Assembly (NCBI RefSeq): GCF_049808615.1
Contig: NZ_JBNCAN010000018.1
Span: 1 to 64,000, forward strand
Direction: 5' to 3'
DNA from: Modicisalibacter sp049808615
GTDB taxonomy: Bacteria > Pseudomonadota > Gammaproteobacteria > Pseudomonadales > Halomonadaceae
DNA length: 64,000 nucleotides
A program made the translations under genes and the position numbers. The notes below the pieces were generated by a model. The model ran no database searches, had not been told where the DNA came from, and was given only the letters and a program-made list of their open reading frames with translations. Within the stretch, counting starts at the first letter, position 1; each line of letters begins with the position of its first letter. This document shows positions 34,867 through 43,302 of the stretch, in pieces.

Positions 34867-35841
34867 ATGCAACCCAACGCATCGCCCATTCATGCACCGG
34901 TGGCGGATGATTTCGCCGCCGTCGATCGCACCATCCTCGTCCAGCTCGGCTCCCGAGTTCCGCTGGTCGAGAGCATTGGTCATTACATTATCGAAAGCGG
35001 CGGCAAGCGCCTGCGTCCCTTGCTGGTGCTGCTAGCGGCCCGCGCGCTGGGCTATAGGGGAAAACATCACATCACCCTGGCCACGCTGATCGAGTTCATG
35101 CACACCTCGACACTGCTCCATGACGATGTCGTCGATGAATCAAGCATGCGTCGCGGCAAGCAAACCGCCAACGAACACTGGGGCAACGCCCCCTCGGTAC
35201 TGGTCGGCGACTTCCTCTACTCACGTTCGTTCCAGATGATGGTCGAAGTCGGCTCGATGCGAGTCATGGAGATCCTTTCCGCCGCCACCTGCACCATCGC
35301 CGAGGGCGAAGTATTGCAACTGACCAACATCGGTAACCCGGATATCGACGAAGCCGCCTACTTCGAGACCATCCAAGGCAAGACAGCGATGCTTTTCGAG
35401 GCCGCCTCCCATAGCGGTGCGGTACTCGCCGAGGCCACTGCCGAGCAGGAAGAGGCGCTCAAGCTCTATGGGCGCTACTTAGGGCTGGCCTTCCAATTGG
35501 TCGACGACCTGCTGGACTATCAAGGCGATGCCGGCACCATGGGTAAGAACGTTGGCGACGATCTTGCCGAAGGCAAGCCTACGTTACCGCTGATCGAGGC
35601 GATGAATCGCGGCACCACGGAACAAACCCAATTGATCCGCAAGACGATTCGCAAGGGCGGCCTGGAGCAACTCAATGAGGTCATGGCCATCGTCAATACT
35701 ACTGGCGCACTCGACTACACGCGCCAACGCGCCGAAGAAATGGCCAGTCTGGCGCTGGCGCAGCTCGACGCCCTCCCCGAAAGCCGTTATCGCGATACCA
35801 TGGCAGACTTGGCGCGACTAGCGGTAGATCGCCAGGCATGA
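34867..35841 (+). CDS. ispB: Octaprenyl-diphosphate synthase (trans-polyprenyl synthase)
   Basis: Makes the long isoprenoid side chain of ubiquinone. Both Asp-rich motifs are present: DDVVD near residue 83 (LLHDDVVDESSMRRGK) and DDLLD near 211 (LVDDLLDYQGD). GGKRLRP lies near residue 45. The ATG at 34867 aligns with E. coli IspB and gives 324 residues; the upstream open extension of 39 codons is not conserved in character. The exact chain length is inferred. Divergent from rplU, as in E. coli. Confidence 0.92.
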   Translation: MQPNASPIHAPVADDFAAVDRTILVQLGSRVPLVESIGHYIIESGGKRLRPLLVLLAARALGYRGKHHITLATLIEFMHTSTLLHDDVVDESSMRRGKQTANEHWGNAPSVLVGDFLYSRSFQMMVEVGSMRVMEILSAATCTIAEGEVLQLTNIGNPDIDEAAYFETIQGKTAMLFEAASHSGAVLAEATAEQEEALKLYGRYLGLAFQLVDDLLDYQGDAGTMGKNVGDDLAEGKPTLPLIEAMNRGTTEQTQLIRKTIRKGGLEQLNEVMAIVNTTGALDYTRQRAEEMASLALAQLDALPESRYRDTMADLARLAVDRQA

Positions 35842-35867
35842 CGGCATAAACGTGCGGTGCGCCGGGG

Positions 35868-35895
35868 TTGCGCAAGACCATGCGAGCGGTATAAT
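35868..35895 (+). promoter_or_regulatory. Promoter of the tRNA-Pro gene
   Basis: TTGCGC (35868-35873), a 16-bp spacer, TATAAT (35890-35895), then a GC-rich discriminator GCAGCCCCG. It lies 32 bp upstream of the mature tRNA. Confidence 0.7.
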
Positions 35896-35927
35896 GCAGC
35901 CCCGTTGAGGCGCACGCCCAACCGCAT

Positions 35928-36004
35928 CGGAGTATAGCTCAGCTTGGTAGAGCGCTGCCTTCGGGAGGCAGAGGTCGTAGGTTCGAATCCTGCTACTCCG
36001 ACCA
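35928..36004 (+). tRNA. tRNA-Pro, anticodon CGG
   Basis: 77-nt cloverleaf with encoded CCA. The acceptor CGGAGTA pairs with TACTCCG, followed by ACCA. The D arm contains AGCTCAGCTTGGTAGAGC. The anticodon stem CTGCC/GGCAG encloses loop TTCGGGA, giving anticodon CGG. The T arm has GGTTCGAATCC. C1 opposite G72 is typical of bacterial tRNA-Pro. Confidence 0.97.
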
Positions 36005-36017
36005 GAAAAGACATTAA

Positions 36018-36056
36018 AAACCGTCACTTACGGATAACTCCGGGTGGCGGTTTTTT
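36018..36056 (+). terminator. Terminator after tRNA-Pro
   Basis: AACCGTCAC pairs with GTGGCGGTT, with an inner CGGA/TCCG helix, followed by TTTTTT (36051-36056). Confidence 0.85.
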
Positions 36057-36226
36057 GTGCCTATGCCCAGGTAGCGAACAGAACAGGTGGTGTCGTTCCC
36101 GCTTTTGATTGCACCGCAGATCGGTCTTTTGCTAGATATTCCCATGGCATCGACGAAGCACGCTGGAATCGGCCCCTGGCTCCCACGTTGGCTGGGGTTT
36201 GCCGCACGAGCCGAACGGAGCCCACC

Positions 36227-36742
36227 ATGCCACAACTGATCGATTTCCAGAATCCCGAAGAATCCACTCATTGGTCCCCCATCAATGATGATGTCATGGG
36301 CGGTGTTTCCGAAAGTGAGATGCGCGCCGAGCAGGGCATCGGCGTCTTCGCAGGAAGTGTGTCTCTCGACAACGGCGGCGGCTTCGCCTCCGTGCGTCGA
36401 GAGCCGCAGGATTTTCGGCTGACAGGGCATACTGGACTGAGGGTGGAGGTGCGCGGCGATGGGCGCCGTTACCAGTTGCGTCTACGTACTCACCGGCTGT
36501 TCGGCGGGGCGGCTTACCGCGCTTTCTTTCAGCCGCCTGCGGGGGAGTGGCAACGCATCGCCCTGTCTTGGGAGGCATTCGAACCGGTCTTTCGCGGCCG
36601 CGTGCTGGAAGACGTTCCTGCACTCATGCCGGGGGATATCCAACAGATCGGCCTGTTGATCGCCGACCGACGCGCCGGACCTTTCCGCTTGGAGATCGCC
36701 ACCCTTGAGGCTTTGGATGAAGCCCACATCAACCCGGCATGA
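36227..36742 (+). CDS. CIA30 family protein
   Basis: 171 residues resembling the CIA30 domain (complex I intermediate-associated protein 30), a galactose-binding-like beta sandwich. Typical features: an N-terminal IDFQNPEESTHWSPINDDVM, then GGVSESEM, the central strands LRVEVRGDGRRYQLRLRT, FQPPAGEWQRIALSW and the terminal IQQIGLLIADRRAGPFRLEI. The ATG at 36227 follows GGAG; the frame is open further upstream without family similarity. The role in bacteria is not established. Its 3' end overlaps the convergent DUF2177 gene by 14 bp. Confidence 0.8.
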   Translation: MPQLIDFQNPEESTHWSPINDDVMGGVSESEMRAEQGIGVFAGSVSLDNGGGFASVRREPQDFRLTGHTGLRVEVRGDGRRYQLRLRTHRLFGGAAYRAFFQPPAGEWQRIALSWEAFEPVFRGRVLEDVPALMPGDIQQIGLLIADRRAGPFRLEIATLEALDEAHINPA

Positions 36743-37133
36743 GCCAGCGCGTCAGCATGACGCCTGCCCAGGCGGAAAATCCCGTCAGCGCCGTGCCCCA
36801 GGTAACGTCCGTGGCAACCATCTGCCAATGCCAACCCTTGAGCACCGAGAACGCCGTGAATTCGAAGGTGCCATAGGCGATCGCCCCTAGAATCGCACCG
36901 TTCAATAACGCCATCGTCGGAGTGTTGTCACGCAGCGCCGGCACCGAGACGAAGTAGAGCAGCCCCGCCACGTAAAGTAGATAGAACACCGCCGCAGCGA
37001 CGAGCTGAACATTCTCACGCAGCATGTTCGATATGTAGGTCTCGAACAGCGGCCGCATGATCTTGCTTAAGCCAACGGCGTCCAAGCCGAGAAAAATCAC
37101 CGCCGTGATGGCATAAAGCACGAAAATTCGCAT
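36729..37133 (-). CDS. DUF2177 family membrane protein
   Basis: 134 residues with four predicted membrane helices: FVLYAITAVIFLGLDAVGLS, VQLVAAAVFYLLYVAGLLYF, MALLNGAILGAIAYGTFEFT and ALTGFSAWAGVMLTRWLM. The pattern AYGTFEFTAFSVLKGW matches the DUF2177 family. Function unknown. GGAAGGAGAG lies just upstream of the ATG, and a TTGTACA box (37180-37186) about 47 bp upstream resembles those in the photolyase cluster at 50-54 kb. Confidence 0.8.
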   Translation of the reverse strand: MRIFVLYAITAVIFLGLDAVGLSKIMRPLFETYISNMLRENVQLVAAAVFYLLYVAGLLYFVSVPALRDNTPTMALLNGAILGAIAYGTFEFTAFSVLKGWHWQMVATDVTWGTALTGFSAWAGVMLTRWLMPG

Positions 37134-37190
37134 GGCTGTTGCTCTCCTTCCTAGCTGGATTTCGTCATGTCATCCTTTCTTGTACACCCC

Positions 37191-39233
37191 CTACACCAGA
37201 TCCCGCGGTATCTCCTCATCCCAAGACTTGGAGAATATCCGACTCTCCCCTTCGTAGGCATCCAGGGTGGCCCGCAGGCGAAAGTACTCGGCATTGGACG
37301 TCATCAACGTGCGCGCCACGGTGCGTACCTGCCAGTCGCCCCGCCGGAACGTGCGCTTCCATTCGGTCCAGCCGCTCAGGCTGTCGTAATGACCGTAGGC
37401 GTAGCTATAACGCTCGGTCACCTTCGCCGCGATGGTGAGGTCGATATCATCGAGTCGATAGCTGCCTTCATCGTTGATCACCTCGAGAGTGGTCTTGTCG
37501 TTGGCCAGGTCACGAATCACGCGCCATTCTTCCTGGCTGGGCTGAATCAGAGTGCGCGGAAGCGCCGGCGCTCCTTCGGGTTCGCCAAAGGCGGGCAAGG
37601 CCGCTTCTTCCTGTGGCTGGGGTGTGCGACAAGGTAGCATCAACTGACTGGCGGCAGGATGAACGGTCAACTTGACCGGCTCGGGTGCCGGCCAGGCCAA
37701 GGGCCAGTAGCTCGTCGAAAGCGATAGTCGTAAGGCATGACCGGCGGCGAACTGCTGGGCAATATGCTTGAGCTTGACGCGCACGCGATAACGCTTGCCA
37801 GGCTCTAGTGCCTCGGGAAACTCGTCGCTGTCACGATGAGTCAAATTGAGGAGTCCGTAGGAGACCCGGGTTGCCTTATCATCCGCTGCAATATCGCTCA
37901 ACCTCAGGGCCACCATTGCCACCGGTTGATCCGCTTCGATGTCGAGTTCGACCTCGGGCTGGCCGCAAATCTCGATCGCCTCCTCGAGCCGTGCCGTCTG
38001 AAAGATCAATGAGCCGCCATCCTCGTCGCGCTGATCGTGGGGCAGATCCGGCGGGGCATTGTAGGAGCACCACTTGCCCGCAAACAGGCCCACGGAAAGC
38101 GGTGAGCGCACCGCCAGCGGCACATCGTCGACGGCTTGCATCAAGGGGGCATCCGCAGCCTCGGGCAGTAGATCGTGGCCGCTGGTCAAGCGAAACATGT
38201 GCGGCGTGATGCGCGGCGACGGCCAGGTCGGCTCGCTGACCCAGCGTCCGGGGCGGTTGTCATAGCGTGCCGAAGGCGGTACCGAGTCCTGCATCCAGAC
38301 CCGCAGCATCGGCTCGTCCATGATGCCGGTCTCCTCGCCTTTCAGCCATTGATCCCACCAGCGTAGAGACTCTTGCAAAAAGCCGATCGCCGGCCCTGGC
38401 ACACCAAGATGCGGATACTTGTGCGCCCAAGGGCCAACCAGTCCCTTGCGCGGGACATCGAGCCCCTCGAGCAAGCGAAACACGGCGTTGCAATAGCCAT
38501 CCGCCCAGCCGCTGACGGCATAGACGGGACACTTGATAAGGGAGAAATCCTCACACACCGACCCATGTTTCCAGTAGTCGTCGCGGCGCTGATGCTCTAG
38601 CCAGATTGTCAGCCAATGGCCACTGCCATCGAGACGCTCGAGCCACATGTCACGCCAGCGCTCGCCCACCAATTCAGGATCCGGGGGCGAGGCATTGCCG
38701 TCGAACATGGTCGATGCCCAGGACAGGTTGTCGCCAAGCAGGCAACCGCCCATGTGGTGGATGTCATCGGCGTAGCGATCATCCGTAGAACACAGGGTGA
38801 TCACTGCCTTGAGTTGAGGAGGTTGCAGAGCGGCAATCTGCAGACCATTAAAGCCGCCCCAGGAGATACCCACCATGCCCACGTCGCCAGTGCACCAGGG
38901 CTGCTCCTCTAGCCAGGCCAATATCTCGACGCCGTCGTCCAGCTCCTGCTGCAGATATTCGTCGGTGAGCACGCCATCCGATTCGCCGGTGCCGCGAATG
39001 TCCACCCGCACGCCAGCGTAGCCGTGGCCCGCCCAATAAGGATGGGTCTGGGCGTCCCGAACCGCAGTCAGATCGCGCTTGCGATAGGGCAGATACTCGA
39101 GAATTGCCGGTACCGGCCGTTGTTCGGCATCCACAGGACGCCAGATGCGCACCCCCAACCGGCAACCATCGGCCAGGGTGATCCAGGTCTCCTCTTCGAA
39201 GACCTGCCGGGGGAACTCCTTAACGATATGCAT
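37191..39233 (-). CDS. CocE/NonD family hydrolase (S15 peptidase-like)
   Basis: 680-residue alpha/beta hydrolase. The N-terminal catalytic domain has the nucleophile elbow GISWGGF (Ser124) and the oxyanion region EYLPYRKRD. The catalytic His is probably in GPWAHKYPHLG. A C-terminal jelly-roll domain (X-Pro dipeptidyl-peptidase C-terminal type) follows, with ALRLSLSTSYWPLAWP. Family members hydrolyse cocaine esters, alpha-amino-acid esters or X-Pro peptides, so the substrate is open. No signal peptide, so it should be cytoplasmic. It lies 70 bp downstream of the ATP-grasp gene on the same strand, so the two are probably cotranscribed. Confidence 0.88.
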   Translation of the reverse strand: MHIVKEFPRQVFEEETWITLADGCRLGVRIWRPVDAEQRPVPAILEYLPYRKRDLTAVRDAQTHPYWAGHGYAGVRVDIRGTGESDGVLTDEYLQQELDDGVEILAWLEEQPWCTGDVGMVGISWGGFNGLQIAALQPPQLKAVITLCSTDDRYADDIHHMGGCLLGDNLSWASTMFDGNASPPDPELVGERWRDMWLERLDGSGHWLTIWLEHQRRDDYWKHGSVCEDFSLIKCPVYAVSGWADGYCNAVFRLLEGLDVPRKGLVGPWAHKYPHLGVPGPAIGFLQESLRWWDQWLKGEETGIMDEPMLRVWMQDSVPPSARYDNRPGRWVSEPTWPSPRITPHMFRLTSGHDLLPEAADAPLMQAVDDVPLAVRSPLSVGLFAGKWCSYNAPPDLPHDQRDEDGGSLIFQTARLEEAIEICGQPEVELDIEADQPVAMVALRLSDIAADDKATRVSYGLLNLTHRDSDEFPEALEPGKRYRVRVKLKHIAQQFAAGHALRLSLSTSYWPLAWPAPEPVKLTVHPAASQLMLPCRTPQPQEEAALPAFGEPEGAPALPRTLIQPSQEEWRVIRDLANDKTTLEVINDEGSYRLDDIDLTIAAKVTERYSYAYGHYDSLSGWTEWKRTFRRGDWQVRTVARTLMTSNAEYFRLRATLDAYEGESRIFSKSWDEEIPRDLV

Positions 39234-39303
39234 AGACAGCTGTTACTCCAGTGACAGAACGAGAGCCGAACAAGAGTTGAATGATAACAATTGAGATAGA
39301 GCG

Positions 39304-40605
39304 CTATCCCACGACCTCCTCGAATTCGAAGAGCAACTTATCCGCCAGACGCCGGTAGTTGACTTCCAGCGCTTCATCGCTGTCCGCGCCCATCCACACA
39401 TAGGCCAGGGCAAAGCTATAGCTATCCTGCTCCGGCAGTGTCGACAAGCGCGTACCTGCCTCGACCTGCAAGGCGATCACGGTGCCGGGGAATTCCTGCT
39501 GCAGGGCGCTGATCTCCTCATCGCTGGGCACGCGGGTGACCACAGCGTCGACGAAGAACACTCGGTAAAAGAACTTGCCCGCCACGGCGAAATCACCGTG
39601 GCGCCTCGGCATGTCCGGGGACAGGCCCAGCGCCAAGTCGATGGTGACCTGCTGGTTGCTGACCCCATCAACCTTCTCGAACAGATCACAATGGGACTGA
39701 GAGATGCGGGTATTGATCTCCAGTAGCCAGATGCGATTCTGCACTTCATCCCAGAAATACTCGACGTTGAAGGCCGCATTGTCGTAGCCGATATGTGTCA
39801 TGATGGTATTGGTCAGTTCCCGCATCTTATCCTGGATATGCTTTGGAAGCCGCGAGGGATAGCGGTAATAGAAAAAGCTCAGCACCTGGGGATAGCGAAT
39901 CGAATCGACGATGCCATAGGACACGACCTCACCCTGGTAGACATAGCCTTCCACAGTGCACTGCCAGCCGCCGATGATCTCTTCCGCCATGCAGTAGCCG
40001 CCATCTACTTGGCGCACCTTATCCGGCAAATTGGCCTGATCGAGCACGAAATTGAACGGCTCCGAGATCAGACCGATATCCTCCCGCAGGCGCGCTACCG
40101 CCGCGGTGAAATCCTCGGGGCTGTCGATGCGAAAACCCAGTCGCGAGCCGGAAGACTTGATCGGCTTGACGAAAAAAGGAAAGTACAGCCCCGCTTCACC
40201 GATATGCGACAAGGCGCGGTCATCGAAGGGATCGAAGGCGGTAAAACGCGGGATATAGTTGCCGATCACATCCCGCTGAGCAAGACGGCTCCAGTACTTG
40301 TGCTCGCATTTGAGCAGGCTCTCGAGACTGGTGGTACGGGTGCCGAAACGCTCGCACAACAGTGGCAACATGGTCGACACAGGAAAGTCCATGTAGCCGG
40401 CGATCGCGTCTATGGGCTCATCGAACTCGCTCAGTTGTGCTTCCGCCCGTTTGAGCATGTCCTCGATGGGGAAATGCTCCGTTTCATAGACTTCGGCGGG
40501 ATCGATGACGCCATGGAAATTGTAGTGTTCGGCACCCCGCAGGGTGCGCAGCCGGTCGCGATTGAAGTCGTTGAGACCGACGACGAAGATATTGCGCTGT
40601 TTCAT
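39304..40605 (-). CDS. ATP-grasp domain protein, probable carboxylate-amine ligase
   Basis: 433 residues. The N-terminal pre-ATP-grasp region begins MKQRNIFVVGLNDFNRDRL. ATP-grasp elements follow: FPFFVKPIKSSGSRLGFRI (glycine loop and Lys) around residue 145 and the Mg-binding IWLLEINTRISQS around 300. No biotin-carboxylase or CoA-binding domain is attached, so it should join a carboxylate to an amine or thiol through an acyl phosphate. It is paired with the CocE/S15 hydrolase downstream, suggesting a small peptide or amide made and broken by neighbours (inference). The family could not be named more precisely. Confidence 0.8.
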   Translation of the reverse strand: MKQRNIFVVGLNDFNRDRLRTLRGAEHYNFHGVIDPAEVYETEHFPIEDMLKRAEAQLSEFDEPIDAIAGYMDFPVSTMLPLLCERFGTRTTSLESLLKCEHKYWSRLAQRDVIGNYIPRFTAFDPFDDRALSHIGEAGLYFPFFVKPIKSSGSRLGFRIDSPEDFTAAVARLREDIGLISEPFNFVLDQANLPDKVRQVDGGYCMAEEIIGGWQCTVEGYVYQGEVVSYGIVDSIRYPQVLSFFYYRYPSRLPKHIQDKMRELTNTIMTHIGYDNAAFNVEYFWDEVQNRIWLLEINTRISQSHCDLFEKVDGVSNQQVTIDLALGLSPDMPRRHGDFAVAGKFFYRVFFVDAVVTRVPSDEEISALQQEFPGTVIALQVEAGTRLSTLPEQDSYSFALAYVWMGADSDEALEVNYRRLADKLLFEFEEVVG

Positions 40606-40826
40606 GACTGGTCTTCCTTACATTCTTGTGATGAAGAGACTACCGATCATGGCGAGTGAAGCCCTCATCCATCAGACTTTTCTGCCACGCCTTTTAGTCA
40701 CACTGATTATTGAAGCATAGACGCTTACCGCGTTTGCGCAGTGCGCAATATGATCTGCCGATTTGTGGGTATCGTATTGAGAAAGCGGGCAAGAAGAAGG
40801 CTATCGAGAGGCATGGTCGCGCAGGT
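40606..40826. other. Intergenic region upstream of the ATP-grasp gene
   Basis: 220 bp, more AT-rich than its surroundings. It should hold the promoter of the ATP-grasp/hydrolase pair. I found no convincing hairpin, operator or small gene. Confidence 0.4.
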
Positions 40827-41072
40827 CTAATCGGTCGTCTCATCCTCGGCGTCTTCCCGCGTCCGCTCGAAAACTCTCTTGCGTTGGCGGTTGCGCCGGT
40901 AAAGCCGTACCAGTGCGATCCAGACAGCGGCCACCAGCATCACTACCAGGGTCGTCCCCTGCCAGGGTCGCGCCGCATCGCCCAACCAGGTTTCCAGGGC
41001 GATGATCAGCACAAACCCGATGGCTTGACTGGCAATGGCCAGGGCACGCAGATGATCGGTGGATCGGCCCAT
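40827..41072 (-). CDS. Hypothetical small membrane protein
   Basis: 81 residues from the internal ATG (MGRSTDHLRALAIASQAIGF); the open frame extends 30 codons upstream across a repeat sequence and is not credible there. Two membrane helices (LAIASQAIGFVLIIALETWL, TTLVVMLVAAVWIALVRLY) are followed by a basic then acidic tail (RRNRQRKRVFERTREDAEDE). The family is not recognised. It was probably divergent from the thioredoxin gene now at 45742 before the cassette at 41119-45685 was inserted. Confidence 0.6.
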   Translation of the reverse strand: MGRSTDHLRALAIASQAIGFVLIIALETWLGDAARPWQGTTLVVMLVAAVWIALVRLYRRNRQRKRVFERTREDAEDETTD

Positions 41073-41118
41073 GAAAACGCTCCGGCTCACGACGAGGATG
41101 ACAGGTTCGAGGTAGATT

Positions 41119-41146
41119 AGTAGGCTGCTGCATTGTAGCGCGGCGG
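41119..41146. repeat. 28-bp direct repeat, left copy
   Basis: AGTAGGCTGCTGCATTGTAG followed by CGCGGCGG is identical to 45658-45685. Weaker similarity extends about 20 bp further left (both contain TGACAGG in register). It lies 47 bp upstream of the small membrane protein gene. Confidence 0.85.
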
Positions 41147-41249
41147 TGGTTCTCTCGGGCAAAATTGTTGGCTATCCATTTCAGTGCTACACAGCCCGAC
41201 ACAACCTCGTGTTACCCTTTGGCTTTGTTATCTCGGGATGATGTGATCC

Positions 41250-42026
41250 ATGGCAGCAAGCTCCTTCCAAAGGCGCCCCTATCAAATAGCGGAGATCATC
41301 AAGGGATGGATCGTCGATCGTCAGCTGATGCCTGGTGACAGACTGCCCAGCGAAGCGGAGTTGATGGAGCGTCTCAGGGTCTCCAAAGGGACGGTGCGGG
41401 AAAGCACCCGGGTGCTGGAGGCCCAAGGACTCGTGGAGACGCGTACCGGTCCGGGGGGTGGCGCCTTCGTGCGGGAGATGAGCGAAGCGAGAGCCATATC
41501 ACTGCTAAGCCATTATCTGTACTTCAAGGATATCTCGATCCGCGACATCTATCAGATCCGCATCGCCCTGGAGCCGGAGTTGGCCGCCTCTCTGGCCGGC
41601 CGGGTCAGCGCCGAGAACCTTGCCCGACTGCGTGAGAGTCTTGCCAGCTACGCCGAACGCGCACCGACCCTGGAAGCCGAGCGTCAGCAGCATCTCGACT
41701 CGCTGAATTTCCACGAGATGCTCGCCGAATTGCCCGGCGGCAACCCACTGCTGGCCTTCATCATTCGCTTTACCGCCCAGGTGCTATCCGACCTGACGGT
41801 TTATCGTCGGCTTTACGAGCCTGGCGATCATCACATCGGACCAGCCGGCTGCCGGTATCATGCCAAAGTCTTGGATGCTATCGAGGCCAACGACGCCGAA
41901 TGCGCCCGCAAACTGATGCGCGAACACATGCTCGCGGCTCAGGCGGTGATGAACGACAATGAGGCTCAAGTCCAACGAGGCTTCCTCTCCGAAATCGGAA
42001 CGCCCGCTCGCTCTTCCACCACCTAG
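41250..42026 (+). CDS. GntR family regulator, FadR subfamily
   Basis: 258 residues. An N-terminal winged helix (residues 10-75: GDRLPSEAELMERLRVSKG, then TVRESTRVLEAQGLVETRTG) is followed by a C-terminal FCD all-helical effector domain with metal-ligand-type His and Asp (for example LNFHEMLAE, GCRYHAKVLDAIE). FadR-type FCD regulators usually repress catabolic genes until a small carboxylate binds. It is convergent with the M20 amidohydrolase (4-bp overlap) within the repeat-flanked cassette. Palindromes at 45527-45577 are candidate binding sites. Confidence 0.9.
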   Translation: MAASSFQRRPYQIAEIIKGWIVDRQLMPGDRLPSEAELMERLRVSKGTVRESTRVLEAQGLVETRTGPGGGAFVREMSEARAISLLSHYLYFKDISIRDIYQIRIALEPELAASLAGRVSAENLARLRESLASYAERAPTLEAERQQHLDSLNFHEMLAELPGGNPLLAFIIRFTAQVLSDLTVYRRLYEPGDHHIGPAGCRYHAKVLDAIEANDAECARKLMREHMLAAQAVMNDNEAQVQRGFLSEIGTPARSSTT

Positions 42027-43273
42027 CTCTGCCGTTCGCCCAACTCGACCAAAAAGCGCATCAGTACTCTAATGGCGGCCTCAGCGTCACTGGCTGAAAT
42101 AGCCTCGTCGGGATGGTGACTCAGACCATCCTTGCAACGCACGAACAGCATGCCGATATCGGTCAGTTCACTCATGGCCAGGCCGTCATGGCCGGCGCCA
42201 CTGAACAGCCGCTCGGCAGGCTCCTTGCAAGCGCGACAGGCATTTTCCAGGGCTTCGATCAACCAATCGGCGCAGTTCACCGCCTCGGCCTCGTAGGTGG
42301 ACTCGACATCGAACTCTAGGCCTCGAGCTTGGGCCAGCTGTTGGCAAGCGGCAAGCACCTTCTCGCGACCACGGCGCCGCACCTCGCCATCCGGCGAGCG
42401 CAGTTCCAGAGTAAATTCCACCTCGGCGGGAATCACGTTGACCGCATTGGGCCTCACGTCGAGCTTGCCCACCACGCCGACGAAGTCGTCGGTGGCGTTT
42501 AGCACTCGATCCACCTCGACGATCATCTCGGCGGCACCCACTAGGGCATCGCAGCGGCCCGGCATCGGCGTAGTGCCAGCATGACCGGCCTTGCCGGTAA
42601 CGTTCAGGCGATGGCGCTCGATGCCGGTCAGGGCGGTAACCACGCCTACGGCGTGATCGCGCTGCTCCAGCACTGGCCCCTGCTCGATATGCACCTCGAC
42701 GAAGCCAAGCATCGAACCCGGGTCTCTGGCCAGTCCAGGAATGGCCTCAGGATCACCGCCGAAAGCCTTGAGCGCCTCGCCCAGACTGACGCCGTCGGCA
42801 TCACGGGACTCAAGGCTAGCAGGATCGAAGGTGCCGGCGAGCGCCCGGCTGCCGATTAGGGTGGACTGGAAGCGAGTACCTTCTTCGTCGCCGAAGGCCA
42901 CCACCTCGATGCCATAAGGTAGCGTTATTCCTTCTTCTTTCAGAGCCTGAAGTGCCATCAGCGGCAGCGCCACGCCGAGCATGCCATCGTACTTGCCGCC
43001 CTCTACCACAGTATCCTGATGAGACCCCATGATCAGGGTCTTTTGACCGGCCCGGGCGTGCTCGTTGCGCCCCACTAGGGTGCCGGAAGCATCCAGTTCC
43101 GGAGCGAGGCCAGCCTGTCGCATCCACGCCTCGATGACCTCGAGCACGGCACGATGCTCGTCGGAGCAGAACAGTCGCGTGACTCCGGAGCCAGGCTCGG
43201 AGTGACGTGCAGCCTCATCGAGGCGATCGAGTAGTGCCTGGCCAAGAGCAGGTGTGGGAGTCGTCATGGTCAT
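42023..43273 (-). CDS. M20 family Zn-dependent amidohydrolase (allantoate/N-carbamoyl amino acid hydrolase type)
   Basis: 416 residues. Metal ligands: His and Asp in MGSHQDTVVEGGKYDGMLG, the Glu pair in FGDEEGTRF, His in FVEVHIEQGPVLEQ and the late His in DGLSHHPDEA. The dimerisation (lid) domain lies between, with GKAGHAGTTPM. This is the hydantoinase/carbamoylase (amaB/hyuC) group; candidate substrates are N-carbamoyl amino acids, allantoate or ureidoglycine-like compounds. The ATG at 43273 follows GGAGG; a long upstream open extension would overlap the DUF1028 gene and is rejected. Lies 29 bp after that gene. Confidence 0.9.
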   Translation of the reverse strand: MTMTTPTPALGQALLDRLDEAARHSEPGSGVTRLFCSDEHRAVLEVIEAWMRQAGLAPELDASGTLVGRNEHARAGQKTLIMGSHQDTVVEGGKYDGMLGVALPLMALQALKEEGITLPYGIEVVAFGDEEGTRFQSTLIGSRALAGTFDPASLESRDADGVSLGEALKAFGGDPEAIPGLARDPGSMLGFVEVHIEQGPVLEQRDHAVGVVTALTGIERHRLNVTGKAGHAGTTPMPGRCDALVGAAEMIVEVDRVLNATDDFVGVVGKLDVRPNAVNVIPAEVEFTLELRSPDGEVRRRGREKVLAACQQLAQARGLEFDVESTYEAEAVNCADWLIEALENACRACKEPAERLFSGAGHDGLAMSELTDIGMLFVRCKDGLSHHPDEAISASDAEAAIRVLMRFLVELGERQS

Positions 43274-43302
43274 AGAACCTCCAAAGGTTGGAGAGGATAG
43301 GC

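Noticed and set aside
39304..40605. N-acetylglutaminylglutamine amide synthesis by the ATP-grasp gene
   Set aside because: The known pathway uses an asparagine-synthase-like protein and a fused acetyltransferase-ligase; neither is present here.
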